A stretch of 53,928 bases of DNA from Treponema sp. (GTDB lineage: Bacteria > Spirochaetota > Spirochaetia > Treponematales > Treponemataceae), in the NCBI GenBank assembly GCA_017470085.1, contig JAFUFE010000162.1:1-53928 (forward strand). Reading direction: 5' to 3'. Both the position numbers and the translations under genes were made by a program. Numbering within the stretch: the stretch's first letter is position 1; each line of letters starts with the position of its first letter. Below are positions 1 to 7,199 of the stretch, one piece after another. The notes beneath the pieces were generated by a model, which was given only the letters and a program-made list of their open reading frames with translations, had not been told where the DNA came from and did no database searches.

Positions 1-267
1 GTCCACTTCCGTACACTGGAATGTACACGGCTCTAAGTCGGCGGCAAGCTCCTGCAAATACTCTTGGTCGTCCTTTCCGTTCGCGCATTTGACATTCACG
101 CCGCTTAATTTGCCGGGTACGCGCGTTTTCTTTACATCAAATGTGCCGTCGGAGTGCTGGATTGTTTCATTCTGCCAGCCGGGGAGCGCGATATTCACGG
201 TGTCGTCAGACGCACACGAAAACCGCCGCCCTTTTAATACGATGTTTTCTAATGCTCCAGATGCCAT
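1..267 (-). CDS. Probable phage tail tube protein (3' part outside window)
   Basis: An open frame runs from ATG at 267 to the window edge (89 codons). The start is preceded by a strong AGGAGG site that overlaps the stop of the tail sheath gene. The N-terminus begins MASGALENIVLKG and is rich in short polar and beta-prone segments. Tail tube genes commonly follow the sheath gene directly in contractile-tailed phages, and position is the main argument here. The C-terminal part is missing, so length cannot be compared with a family. Confidence 0.55.
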   Translation of the reverse strand, partial: MASGALENIVLKGRRFSCASDDTVNIALPGWQNETIQHSDGTFDVKKTRVPGKLSGVNVKCANGKDDQEYLQELAADLEPCTFQCTEVD

Positions 268-277
268 TCCTTACCTC

Positions 278-1771
278 CTATTCACCCAGATAAAAGCCAA
301 AAAAGATTTCAGATGACGAAACCGTTACATTGCCGGAAAGTTTGACGGGGAATTTCACGTTGATGCGGTCGGGGTTTTCGCCGTCAATCGCAACGGTCAT
401 GTTCTTTTTGGTGAAGTCCGGCTGCTGGATAATCGCCTTTTTAGCAAGCGAATCAGCAAGCGTATACAGCGCGGCTTTCACCGTCTTTGGCTGTACCGCC
501 GTCGGATTGTCGGTAACGGTGCTATCTTCCACCAGCGGGGCTTCTTTAAATTCCTCCGCTTCCATGACAAGCCTCACGTTGTACACGACATTCTGTAGCT
601 TGACCATATTGACAACTTTTCTGTACGGCGGGAATTTTCCGTAGCTCTCCGGGTGATAGAATGTGATGATGTCGTTCAGCTCGGCAACGCTTCCCGTCTT
701 GATGTTCGTGCTTGCGCCTTTCATAACGGATGCGTTTCGCACGGTGTAATTTTCCTGTTCTGCGGCGCTTGCGGCGTGTATGCCTGTCAGCTGCCCCTTG
801 TAGCCCTGCGCAGGGTTTGAATCGGCGGTTGTCATAATGTCGGAAACAAGCCCTTTTGCACAGATGGCAAACGGCAGGGCGCGGCTTTTCACGCTCGTAA
901 TCAGGAAGTTGATTTTGTCGTTTTTGCGCTGGTCTGTTATTGCCGTGCGCGTCGCGTAATCCTCGGTACAACCGTGCGCAACTACGCAGCCTTTCTTATT
1001 CAGCCAGCCCCAGCGGTCATCGCCGAAAGACTGGTAGGTGTCAAGGCGGTCTGTGTTCTTCCAGTCAAGCGTATCCATCAAAAAGGTTTCCCACACATCG
1101 CCAATGCGTGCAAGCGCGTCGTCAATTTTCGGGTCAAGCGCACCGCCCGCCATATCCGTCTTTGAAAATGTCAGCCCGCCGATGTTAAGGTTTTTTGCGT
1201 CAAGGTCGATGGTGATAAGGTTTGCGCTTGCGCCCTTCCATTTGCTTGTAAGCTGAATGTATGGCGTTGCGTCCTCTCCTTCCGGCGTAATAATGGCGGC
1301 GACAACAGGCATTTCAAGAACGCCGTTTATCGCGTCTTTTATCGCGCCCATGACGGTAACAGCCGTATCATCTTTTGATACGGCAAATTCCGCCAGTGTG
1401 TCCGCAATGTAGATTTTGCCGCTCGTGTTTTCCGTTGCCTTGCCGGTAACGGTGATTATGCCGGTTGCTGCGGTCGCGCTTGCGGCTTCTTTGAGCGGGT
1501 AGATTGTTACCGGGAATGTTGCGGAAACGCCCGCTGTGGGAAACAGTTTTAATGCGGCAATGTGCAGCGGTGAACCGTAGCCGTACCGCGCGGCAACTGA
1601 TGCCGCCGAACCGTCGCACTCGTATGTGGTCAGGTCATAAACGGCATCGCTGTTGCCTTGTCCGAAAATTGCCAGACGCTGCGGCAAGGATTGCGCAGCC
1701 CCTGTGTTGAAATTTTTGTATGCCACATCAACGCCCGTTACTCGTGATACGGCACTGCCGGGAACTCCCAT
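278..1771 (-). CDS. Contractile tail sheath protein (Mu gpL-like)
   Basis: A 497-residue protein, the same size as Mu gpL (about 495). It begins MGVPGSAVSRVTGVDVAYKN and has the pattern typical of this sheath family: an early segment naming a loading block (IFGQGNSDAVYDLT), an SPLHIAAL-type helix, and an Ala/Thr-rich ATGIITVTG strand near residue 105. The sheath surrounds the tail tube and contracts on infection, so this gene shows that the prophage is a myovirus. It has an AAGGAG ribosome site 5-6 nt before ATG and is followed after 10 nt by the tail tube gene. The assignment rests on family resemblance by eye. Confidence 0.82.
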   Translation of the reverse strand: MGVPGSAVSRVTGVDVAYKNFNTGAAQSLPQRLAIFGQGNSDAVYDLTTYECDGSAASVAARYGYGSPLHIAALKLFPTAGVSATFPVTIYPLKEAASATAATGIITVTGKATENTSGKIYIADTLAEFAVSKDDTAVTVMGAIKDAINGVLEMPVVAAIITPEGEDATPYIQLTSKWKGASANLITIDLDAKNLNIGGLTFSKTDMAGGALDPKIDDALARIGDVWETFLMDTLDWKNTDRLDTYQSFGDDRWGWLNKKGCVVAHGCTEDYATRTAITDQRKNDKINFLITSVKSRALPFAICAKGLVSDIMTTADSNPAQGYKGQLTGIHAASAAEQENYTVRNASVMKGASTNIKTGSVAELNDIITFYHPESYGKFPPYRKVVNMVKLQNVVYNVRLVMEAEEFKEAPLVEDSTVTDNPTAVQPKTVKAALYTLADSLAKKAIIQQPDFTKKNMTVAIDGENPDRINVKFPVKLSGNVTVSSSEIFFGFYLGE

Positions 1772-1784
1772 AGTTTTCTCCTTA

Positions 1785-2411
1785 TCAGCAAATTAAACCG
1801 TCATCATCAACGGCTATGTCTATGCGCTCGCACATCGCGCCTTGTACGCCCGGCGATTGCTCGTCGTAGGTAACTTCCAGCGTTATGCGGCATATTGAAA
1901 TGTTTGCTGCGCTGTTTTGCAGCTTCGGTTTTCCTGTCTGCATTTTGACAACTTCACGGCTGCCGACAATGCCGCGCAGTTTCAGATAGGTGTAGTCGCT
2001 GGCGCAAAGAATGTTGCGCACAATCCGCGCCGTTTTCCATACCGCAATGTTTGCGCTCCGCCCTGTCAGACCGTCGCCGGAAAAGTTGCCGTGGTTGTAG
2101 CAGTCAATCCAAAAAACCGCTTTCATCATTTTGTCGCTGTTTTTGGTTGAACCGCTCTGCATATCCGTACCGTCAAGCGTTACATTGACATACGGAAATT
2201 TTTTTGTGTCATCGTTCGTAAGCAGCGCAAGCGGCGTTTCGTTTTCAAGATAGACTTTTATGTTATAGTCCTCTTTTGCCGCGTCGCCCGCTTCTTGTGC
2301 AAGTCTGTACTGGTTAGCCGCTTCCTTGTGCAGGATTGCGCCTATCTGCTCGCGGATAATCTCGATGTTGTCCGGCTTGTTCAACAGCTCGTTTACAACA
2401 CAGTCGCTCAT
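1785..2411 (-). CDS. Phage protein, head-tail connector region, unknown function
   Basis: A 208-residue protein starting MSDCVVNELLNKPDNIEII. The ATG at 2411 overlaps the stop of the upstream gene as ATGA, which decides this start over a longer upstream option. I do not recognise the family. It has an N-terminal helical region (to about residue 60), then a beta-rich part with the segment YVNVTLDGTDMQSGS and a C-terminal ITLEVTYDEQ strand. Its place between capsid and sheath genes is where neck, tail-terminator and tail-completion proteins lie in contractile-tailed phages, so such a role is plausible but not shown. Confidence 0.7.
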   Translation of the reverse strand: MSDCVVNELLNKPDNIEIIREQIGAILHKEAANQYRLAQEAGDAAKEDYNIKVYLENETPLALLTNDDTKKFPYVNVTLDGTDMQSGSTKNSDKMMKAVFWIDCYNHGNFSGDGLTGRSANIAVWKTARIVRNILCASDYTYLKLRGIVGSREVVKMQTGKPKLQNSAANISICRITLEVTYDEQSPGVQGAMCERIDIAVDDDGLIC

Positions 2412-2797
2412 TGCAAAGCCTCCGTGTTTTGGGGCAAGCGCAAAGACAGGATAAGGCGGCAGATGCCCAGCGTCCTGTCCGGCTCTGCGCGGGTAACGAA
2501 CAGCGTCCATGCTTGCCCCGCCATATCCGTGTAGCAGACTTGCCAGCCAGCCTCCGGCGTAATGTATTTGTCGCCGGACGCTGCTTTCAACGATGACATT
2601 CTGAAGCAGGCGGTTATCGTGCGCCCCTCCACCGGCAAGCCCTCGGTGTCAAGCAAATAGCCGATGTCGCCGATTGTGCCGGTAAGCACGGTTTTGTTTC
2701 CGCCCGTATCAACTAAAATCATCTCGCGCCCGCCGCCAGTCTGGGAATCTTCAAGAGTAAACGCCAAATCTTTTTCAGCAAGCGTGTACAGATTCAT
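2408..2797 (-). CDS. Phage protein, possible head-tail joining, unknown function
   Basis: A 129-residue protein beginning MNLYTLAEKDLAFTLEDSQTGG. The ATG follows the stop of the preceding gene without a gap and has a GAGGGG ribosome site inside that gene's end. It is predicted to be mostly beta, with short turns (TGGGREMILVDTGG, GTIGDIGYLLDTEG). No recognised motif. Size and position resemble small neck or head-completion proteins, which is inference from order only. Confidence 0.7.
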   Translation of the reverse strand: MNLYTLAEKDLAFTLEDSQTGGGREMILVDTGGNKTVLTGTIGDIGYLLDTEGLPVEGRTITACFRMSSLKAASGDKYITPEAGWQVCYTDMAGQAWTLFVTRAEPDRTLGICRLILSLRLPQNTEALQ

Positions 2798-3187
2798 TTA
2801 GCTTTCCCCTCCGTTTTCATCACCGGCATCGCTTCCGTCGCCGGTGTTTGTGCCGTCCGGGTTTCCGTCGCCGGTGTTTGTGCCGTCCGGGTTTCCGTCG
2901 CCGGTGTTTGTGCCGTCCGGGTTTCCGTCGCCGGTGTTTGTGCCGTCGGTTTTGTCGGCCTTGTCGCCGTCATCACCGCTTTCGTCTGCGGGAACTTCTT
3001 TTGCCACAATCAGCTTTTTTTCAACCATTCTGGAAAAATCCTTTTCGTCGGAAAAAGCCGCTTTGGTGATTTCGTCGCCTGCGCCGTAAATAACGCCGCT
3101 GTGCGTAAACGCCGCTCCGCTCGCAACCGTGTACACGGTTTTTGTCTTGTTGCCGCTACTCGCGGCAGTAGTGCTTTTCTTTGCCAT
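2798..3187 (-). CDS. Phage protein with C-terminal DGTNTGDGNP repeats
   Basis: A 129-residue protein. Residues 1-75 form a compact N-terminal part (MAKKSTTAASSGNK, then a strand-rich segment with AAFTHSGVIYGAGDEI) resembling small capsid-proximal proteins. Residues about 80-118 are nearly four copies of a ten-residue acidic repeat, DGTNTGDGNP, encoded by a 30-bp tandem DNA repeat. The N-terminal start has an AAGGAG site 9 nt upstream. It follows the capsid gene. The low-complexity, Asp/Gly/Asn-rich tail looks flexible and surface exposed; a role as a capsid fibre or spacer is only a guess. Confidence 0.72.
   Translation of the reverse strand: MAKKSTTAASSGNKTKTVYTVASGAAFTHSGVIYGAGDEITKAAFSDEKDFSRMVEKKLIVAKEVPADESGDDGDKADKTDGTNTGDGNPDGTNTGDGNPDGTNTGDGNPDGTNTGDGSDAGDENGGES
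2835..2948. repeat. 30-bp in-frame tandem repeat, 3.8 copies
   Basis: The unit CCGTCGCCGGTGTTTGTGCC plus CGTCCGGGTTT-type remainder recurs at 2835, 2865 and 2895 without change, with a partial copy at 2925-2948. The unit length is a multiple of three, so copy number can change without breaking the reading frame of the host gene. Other frames also stay open through it, which explains the overlapping spurious ORFs here. Confidence 0.95.
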
Positions 3188-3213
3188 TTGAAAATCTCCT
3201 TATGCGATTTTTT

Positions 3214-4302
3214 TTACAGTGCTGTTTTAAGGCAGCCAAAGCGGTCGATGCTTACCGGGATGCAGATGGGGCGGCAGGTTACTTCGCTTGTATACGCCCG
3301 CTGCTTTGTGTCGCGGTAGACGCGGTTGTGGAACAGAATCGTATCATCAACCTTTGTTTCCGCCGGGATAATCTGGCTGAACGGCTCGTCCATGTCAAAG
3401 TCGGGAACGCCGCCGTACACAAGCCTAAAATCAAGGTCTGTAATATCGGCGGTCAGAATGACATTGTCCGGCTCTACAAAATCCATGGACGCTTTCGTGT
3501 CGAATGTTTCGTAAGTGCCGTCGTAGGTGAGCAGGTTGACGCGGTACGCGCCCAGATTGATGTAGCCCATGTACGCGCCGCCTTTGTTCACAAGGCGCGG
3601 ATTGATTGCGGCAAGGTCTGCGCGGCGCAAGTCAAGCACTGCCTTGACCTTTGCGTTTTCAATGAAATTCTGCCACGCGCGGTAGCCGAAAATCGCGTTT
3701 GCCACATCGCGCTGGCCGTCCTTGCGGATAGTGCGGGCAAGCGCGGTAAGGTCTGCTATCGGGTCGGCGGCGGAATTTGACCACGCCGTTGTTACGGCGG
3801 GGAAATGCGTTGCTTTCGGCTTGAAGTCAAGCACGACATCAAGCGCATTGCCCTTTTCGTCGGTCAGCGTTACCGTGCCTGTCTGGAACACCTGGCTTGC
3901 CTGCAACTCGATACTGCGCTTAATCATCGCGTACATCAAATCAAACGCTGATTTGATTTTGACGGAAAGACGCGCCACCCAGTCGCCGATTTCCTTAAAC
4001 TGGGTTTCGCCGGGCTGCCGCTTCATCAGCTCAAAGATGTTTACGGTGCGCTCCAGCGCGTACACCGGCGGGCGTACCTGCTTGCCGGTGAAAATGTCAT
4101 CGGAAACAGCAACAGCACCGCCGCGCAGGTTGCGCAGTGCCGGTGCTACCATCTCGCCGCTGCGAACGATGTCAATATCGACAAGTTCTGCGGTGGTAAA
4201 ATCTTCCTCTTTTGTTTTGAAGAAAGACGAAAGAAAGCCCATTTTGTCCAAATCGGGAATGGACTTAAAATAAGTCAGTACCTTTTCAATAAAGGGTGGC
4301 AT
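3214..4302 (-). CDS. Major capsid protein (lambda gpE family)
   Basis: A 362-residue protein, close to lambda gpE (341). Features shared with the gpE family include the N-terminal segment DFTTAELVDIDIVRSGEM followed by a glycine-rich RNLRGG, the central REKAN-like stretch with VVLDFKPKATHFPAVTTAW, and the later block FGYRAWQNFIENAKVKAVLD then KGGAYMGYINLGAYRVNL. It forms the HK97-fold shell of the head. Ribosome site GGAGGAT lies 6 nt before ATG. It lies directly after the decoration protein gene, as in lambda (D then E). Confidence 0.86.
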   Translation of the reverse strand: MPPFIEKVLTYFKSIPDLDKMGFLSSFFKTKEEDFTTAELVDIDIVRSGEMVAPALRNLRGGAVAVSDDIFTGKQVRPPVYALERTVNIFELMKRQPGETQFKEIGDWVARLSVKIKSAFDLMYAMIKRSIELQASQVFQTGTVTLTDEKGNALDVVLDFKPKATHFPAVTTAWSNSAADPIADLTALARTIRKDGQRDVANAIFGYRAWQNFIENAKVKAVLDLRRADLAAINPRLVNKGGAYMGYINLGAYRVNLLTYDGTYETFDTKASMDFVEPDNVILTADITDLDFRLVYGGVPDFDMDEPFSQIIPAETKVDDTILFHNRVYRDTKQRAYTSEVTCRPICIPVSIDRFGCLKTAL

Positions 4303-4313
4303 TTTTTATCCTC

Positions 4314-4700
4314 CTACTGGTTATCCTGTATGTTTGTTTCGGTAACGCGCACCGGCACAATGCCGTATGAGCGAATCATGTCAAGTTCTGCGTCCGTTGC
4401 AGCGGTGCCGTTTACGTTGCAAGCATCCGCTTTGACGCGCCCAGAAATAAGAACGCGCACGGCATATCCTTTTGCTTCGGTGTCACTGTTGATTAGTTTG
4501 TCACCAATGTAGAGCGCAATTGGTGTTTCTGTGCTTGTGTCGGTAACAAGTGCAAACGTACCATCATCGCCGCGCTTTAAAAAGGCGCCCTCAGTTATAG
4601 ACGTACCGGCGGCAAGGGTAAGCGTGCCCGTTTCAAACTGGTTTTCTCCCTGCAAAATGTTGCCTAGATTGTAGTTTGTGATGTTTGGGTTTTCGCTCAT
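4314..4700 (-). CDS. Head decoration protein (lambda gpD-like)
   Basis: A 128-residue, beta-rich protein (gpD is 110 residues) beginning MSENPNITNYNLGNILQGEN. Its order, between the prohead protease and the gpE-type capsid gene, is the lambda order C-D-E. Its ATG overlaps the protease stop as ATGA, with a GGAGGAG site inside the protease end, so the two are translationally coupled. Decoration proteins cap capsid three-fold sites and stabilise the expanded head. The segment TPIALYIGDKL and the strand VRVLISGRVKADA fit the fold loosely, and order is the stronger evidence. Confidence 0.72.
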   Translation of the reverse strand: MSENPNITNYNLGNILQGENQFETGTLTLAAGTSITEGAFLKRGDDGTFALVTDTSTETPIALYIGDKLINSDTEAKGYAVRVLISGRVKADACNVNGTAATDAELDMIRSYGIVPVRVTETNIQDNQ

Positions 4701-5752
4701 CTGGCTCCTCCTATTGCTTTATCAAAGGCGGCAAGAGCTTCGTCCATGCCTGCGTTCTTTGTGTCAGTCGGCGTTGTAATCGGCGGCACATTGTCATTGG
4801 CGCGGTCGGTTTTTGCCGCATTTGCAACGCGCTTTTCAAAATACTCTGTCTGCACGTTTTCATCCGCAACGGCAGCTCCATCGCGTATAAACTTTGCAGC
4901 GGTTTCAAGTGTTCCGGCGGTCTCACCCATCTTTAAGTGGGCGGAACACCGTTTGCGCTCCTGCTGCACACCTGCGTCCAGAATCTTCTGGTATTCGTCG
5001 GGATGCGCGGCTCTAAATTCTTCTGCTGTCATACAGCCCTCCATGCTTTTTGCGGCGGTTTTACCTGCCGTGTTTTCCTGTGTTGGGATTGCCATTGCAG
5101 CGATTTTTTGCACGGCAATGTCCTTTGCTTTTTCCATGACGCCCTGCGTTGCCGCCCATGCAGCCTTTGCGCTCGCAAGCGCGGCGGTTTCGTCTGCGGC
5201 TTTGCCGTCGGATTTTTCGCTGGAAATAACGGTATCGGCAAAGCCCCATTCAACTATAGCTTTGCCGTACAAAAATGTTTCCGCGTTCATTGCGGCGCGG
5301 ATGTCTTTGTCTGATTTGCCCGTTACGGCGGTGTAGGTGTTTGCAATAACCGTGTCGATTGCGGCAAGGTTTTCTGCGGCCTTGCGCAGGTCATGTTCGT
5401 TGCCTGCTATGGCGGTCCATGCGTTGTGAATCATAAAAATGGAGTTGTCCTCAACGCTGATTGTGTTTGCTGCGTCCACGCTCTTTGCGGCAAGGGCTAT
5501 AACGCTTGCACAGCTCATGGCAATGCCCTGTATGTACACATTGACGCGCTGGGCGGAATGCTTGCGGCAGAATTCGCGTATCACGTTGAAGATGGCTATG
5601 CAATCCCAGACGTAGCCTCCGGGTGAATCTATAACAAGCTGAATGTCCTCGTTCGGAGTGGCGGCAGCAAGCTCGCTGCGCACATAGTCAGCCGTTATAC
5701 CGTCTGAAAAAAAGTCCGAACCAATCTGCTTGTTTATAAAGATTTGCTTCAT
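4697..5752 (-). CDS. ClpP-like prohead protease with scaffold-like C-terminus
   Basis: A 351-residue protein from ATG 5752. Residues 1-190 are a ClpP/S49-type serine protease: LVIDSPGGYVWD near 40-50, nucleophile Ser80 in GIAMSCAS, and His109 in IHNAW. Residues about 200-351 are Ala/Glu/Lys-rich and helical, as expected for the scaffold part of lambda gpC/Nu3-type proteins. It would cleave scaffold and portal during head maturation. A reading 10 codons longer is open upstream, but the same 43-bp upstream block occurs before the connector gene at 11367 and in both cases ends exactly at this ATG, so I take that as the start. There is no good ribosome site; the promoter places the transcript start at the ATG. 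Confidence 0.85.
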   Translation of the reverse strand: MKQIFINKQIGSDFFSDGITADYVRSELAAATPNEDIQLVIDSPGGYVWDCIAIFNVIREFCRKHSAQRVNVYIQGIAMSCASVIALAAKSVDAANTISVEDNSIFMIHNAWTAIAGNEHDLRKAAENLAAIDTVIANTYTAVTGKSDKDIRAAMNAETFLYGKAIVEWGFADTVISSEKSDGKAADETAALASAKAAWAATQGVMEKAKDIAVQKIAAMAIPTQENTAGKTAAKSMEGCMTAEEFRAAHPDEYQKILDAGVQQERKRCSAHLKMGETAGTLETAAKFIRDGAAVADENVQTEYFEKRVANAAKTDRANDNVPPITTPTDTKNAGMDEALAAFDKAIGGAR

Positions 5753-5795
5753 ACTGCCATTATCAGCGGAACTGCAATGCAAAACTATGAAGTAA
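5753..5795 (-). promoter_or_regulatory. Prophage promoter P1, predicted leaderless start
   Basis: On the minus strand: TAGTTT at 5782-5787, a 17-bp spacer, GATAAT at 5759-5764 (TG one base before it is part of CTGATAAT), then 6 nt and the protease ATG. The 43-bp block matches 11368-11410 at 37 of 43 positions with no gaps, including an unbroken 17-bp upstream half and a 15-bp downstream half. Such conservation in front of two unrelated genes indicates a regulatory element. Confidence 0.7.
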
Positions 5796-5806
5796 CTGTT
5801 TTTTTT

Positions 5807-5854
5807 TGAAAAAAAAGTGCCCCGCCGGATATTGCAGCAAACCGGCAGGGCACT
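5807..5854 (-). terminator. Rho-independent terminator after the 6371-5884 gene pair
   Basis: On the minus strand a stem AGTGCCC-x-GCCGG pairs with CCGGC-x-GGGCACT (5842-5854 with 5816-5828, one mismatch) around a 13-nt loop, and is followed by eight T residues ending at 5808. It separates the small gene pair from the capsid operon. Confidence 0.8.
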
Positions 5855-5883
5855 TTTGGTACACGGGAAAATAAAATCAACGT

Positions 5884-6057
5884 CTATTTTTCGGGAATTG
5901 CATCAAGCTCGTTTGATATGCGCACCGCAACTTCATACAACTGGTCTCCTATCGCGTTCAGCGTGATTGACCTAAGCCGCGTTTCGTCGTCGCGGTAGTT
6001 CTGGAGCATATCAGAGAACATGAATATTGTGGTCAATGATTTTTGAATTTCGCTCAT
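5884..6057 (-). CDS. Small phage protein, unknown
   Basis: A 57-residue protein, MSEIQKSLTTIFMFSDMLQN to the stop at 5884. The ATG overlaps the stop of the preceding gene (ATGA) and has a GAGGAGG site. It is predicted as one or two amphipathic helices with acidic and arginine residues (NYRDDETRLRS). No family recognised. It is the last gene before a clear terminator. Confidence 0.7.
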   Translation of the reverse strand: MSEIQKSLTTIFMFSDMLQNYRDDETRLRSITLNAIGDQLYEVAVRISNELDAIPEK

Positions 6058-6371
6058 GCCATTGCCTCCTCGCGCGCTTCCTGTGCTTCTAGTTTGGCAA
6101 TCGCATTGTCGAACGCTGCGCCGGAAAGAAAGGCTGCGAACGCGCGGGGGTAGACAGGCTTGCACGGGTTGTGCTCTGTAAGTTCCTGTATGCTCACATG
6201 GCTTGAAACCGCTATGCGGTGGGGGCTTGCGTGCCACGACATCTCGTGCGCGGTGATTTTGCAGTGGGGAACGAACTCGGCGATGGGGTAGGCGAAAACG
6301 CGCATACCGTCCACGGTTGATTCTTTGACTACTACTGCGCAGAGCGTGTCTGCGATGTTTTGCATGGTCAT
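6054..6371 (-). CDS. Phage protein, unknown
   Basis: A 105-residue protein from the ATG at 6371, which has an AAGGAGG site 6 nt upstream; the longer open frame reaching 6524 crosses a strongly structured region and is not used. It begins MTMQNIADTLCAVVVKEST. Its middle holds several His residues (PHCKITAHEMSWHASPHR), and its C-terminus is an Ala/Glu-rich helix ending EAREEAMA. No recognised domain. It is coupled to the 57-residue gene downstream and lies between the antitoxin promoter region and the head genes. Confidence 0.68.
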   Translation of the reverse strand: MTMQNIADTLCAVVVKESTVDGMRVFAYPIAEFVPHCKITAHEMSWHASPHRIAVSSHVSIQELTEHNPCKPVYPRAFAAFLSGAAFDNAIAKLEAQEAREEAMA

Positions 6372-6434
6372 ACTAGACCTCCTTTTGGAATAGAGAAATG
6401 AATTCAGTAGTTTTGCAGTCAGATTTTGCCTAGG

Positions 6435-6645
6435 ATAAAAAACGGCTGCAAACCACGCTAAGCACGCCAAAAGTCGCGCCTCAGTCCTCACGGATACTGA
6501 ATGGTTTACAGCCGCAATTTGCAACGGAAAATTCGTAAAGCCGCGCCGGACGCATACCAGTCAGCATGACTGAGAATTCCTGCGGGCATAAAAAAATCCG
6601 CTCAAACGGCGCGGCTTTACCGCTTTTGGTGGCTTTACATAAGCA
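6435..6645. other. Gene-free region with two long inverted repeats (possible structured RNA or operator cluster)
   Basis: This part of the 6372-6750 gap has no credible gene. CGGCTGCAAACCA at 6442-6454 pairs with TGGTTTACAGCCG at 6502-6514 (one mismatch). GTAAAGCCGCGCC at 6535-6547 pairs perfectly with GGCGCGGCTTTAC at 6608-6620, and CAGTC-5 nt-GACTG forms a small hairpin at 6559-6573. On the minus strand the first stem is directly followed by TTTTTT, terminator-like. A GTAAAGCC-type word occurs four times in both orientations (near 6505, 6535, 6612 and 6632). Confidence 0.6.
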
Positions 6646-6750
6646 ACCGAAGCGATGGCTCTTATTTTTAGCAATTATGATGATAGCACACTATGGCATT
6701 GCTTGTCAAGTGTTTTTTTTCGTTTTGGTTCTTTTTGCTTCTTTTTCCGC

Positions 6751-6785
6751 TTGACAACCCTATTAGATAGGGTTACAATAAAAGC
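6751..6785 (+). promoter_or_regulatory. Strong promoter with a palindromic operator in its spacer
   Basis: TTGACA at 6751-6756, 17-bp spacer, TACAAT at 6774-6779, then 6 nt to ATG at 6786. The spacer is filled by a perfect dyad, AACCCTATTAGATAGGGTT at 6756-6774 (8-bp arms, 3-bp centre). An HTH antitoxin bound there would block RNA polymerase, which is the usual autoregulation of HigBA/RelE-type loci. The predicted transcript starts at the A of the ATG. Confidence 0.85.
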
Positions 6786-6881
6786 ATGACAAGGGAAAAG
6801 GCAAACCTTTCAAAGGCGGAGCGCAATGATTTTAAGAACCTCGTTGCGCTGATTAAGCAGGAGGCAAAACATGGCGAATGA
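6786..6881 (+). pseudogene. Stub of a RelE/HigB-type toxin (31 codons)
   Basis: The frame reads MTREKANLSKAERNDFKNLV and ends KHGE, stopping at 6881, overlapping the antitoxin start by 11 nt. The pattern EKANLSKAERNDFKNL resembles the extreme C-terminal helix region of RelE/HigB toxins (usually about 100 residues), and the next gene is their typical antitoxin partner. A full toxin gene would lie exactly between this promoter and antitoxin, so an in-frame deletion leaving only the start and tail is the simplest reading. The start codon coincides with the predicted transcript start. Alternatively it is a genuine small peptide gene. Confidence 0.6.
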
Positions 6882-7194
6882 ATTTTATGAGAGCGTAAAG
6901 CGCGGGCTTGAACAGGCTTTAGCCTATGAGCGCGGAAATAAAGATGCGGCAAAAAGCACGGTTGTAAGCGTTACCGCGCTCCCGGAATACAGCGGGCAAC
7001 AGGTCAAGGCAATCCGCGAAAACCTGGGGCTTACCCAGCGTGTCTTTGCGTATGTGGTCGGGGTGTCGCAGAAAACCGTGGAGGCGTGGGAATCTAGCCG
7101 CAACATTCCGCAGGGACCCGCGCAGCGTTTCCTTGCGCTCATGGACGCAGGCGGCAGGGATTTCTTGAATCAGTACCACCTTATCAATTCATAA
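6871..7194 (+). CDS. HigA-like HTH antitoxin / autoregulator
   Basis: A 107-residue protein. The N-terminal helix FYESVKRGLEQALAYERG is typical of antitoxins that pair with RelE/HigB toxins. Residues about 45-95 are an XRE-type helix-turn-helix with IRENLGLTQRVFAYVVGVSQ and the family block KTVEAWESSRNIPQGPAQRFL. Ribosome site GCAGGAGG lies 8 nt before the ATG, inside the toxin stub. It is on the plus strand, opposite to its neighbours, behind a strong promoter with a palindrome, so it probably represses itself. Without an intact toxin it may act only as a repressor or protect the cell against related toxins. Confidence 0.88.
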   Translation: MANEFYESVKRGLEQALAYERGNKDAAKSTVVSVTALPEYSGQQVKAIRENLGLTQRVFAYVVGVSQKTVEAWESSRNIPQGPAQRFLALMDAGGRDFLNQYHLINS

Positions 7195-7199
7195 TTGTT

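Noticed and set aside
2835-2948. Tandem repeat considered as a CRISPR array
   Set aside because: The units abut without spacers and are a multiple of three within a coding frame; no cas genes are nearby.
6372-6524. Longer N-terminus for the 105-residue phage gene
   Set aside because: The internal ATG at 6371 has a perfect AAGGAGG site, and the upstream part overlaps the inverted-repeat region.
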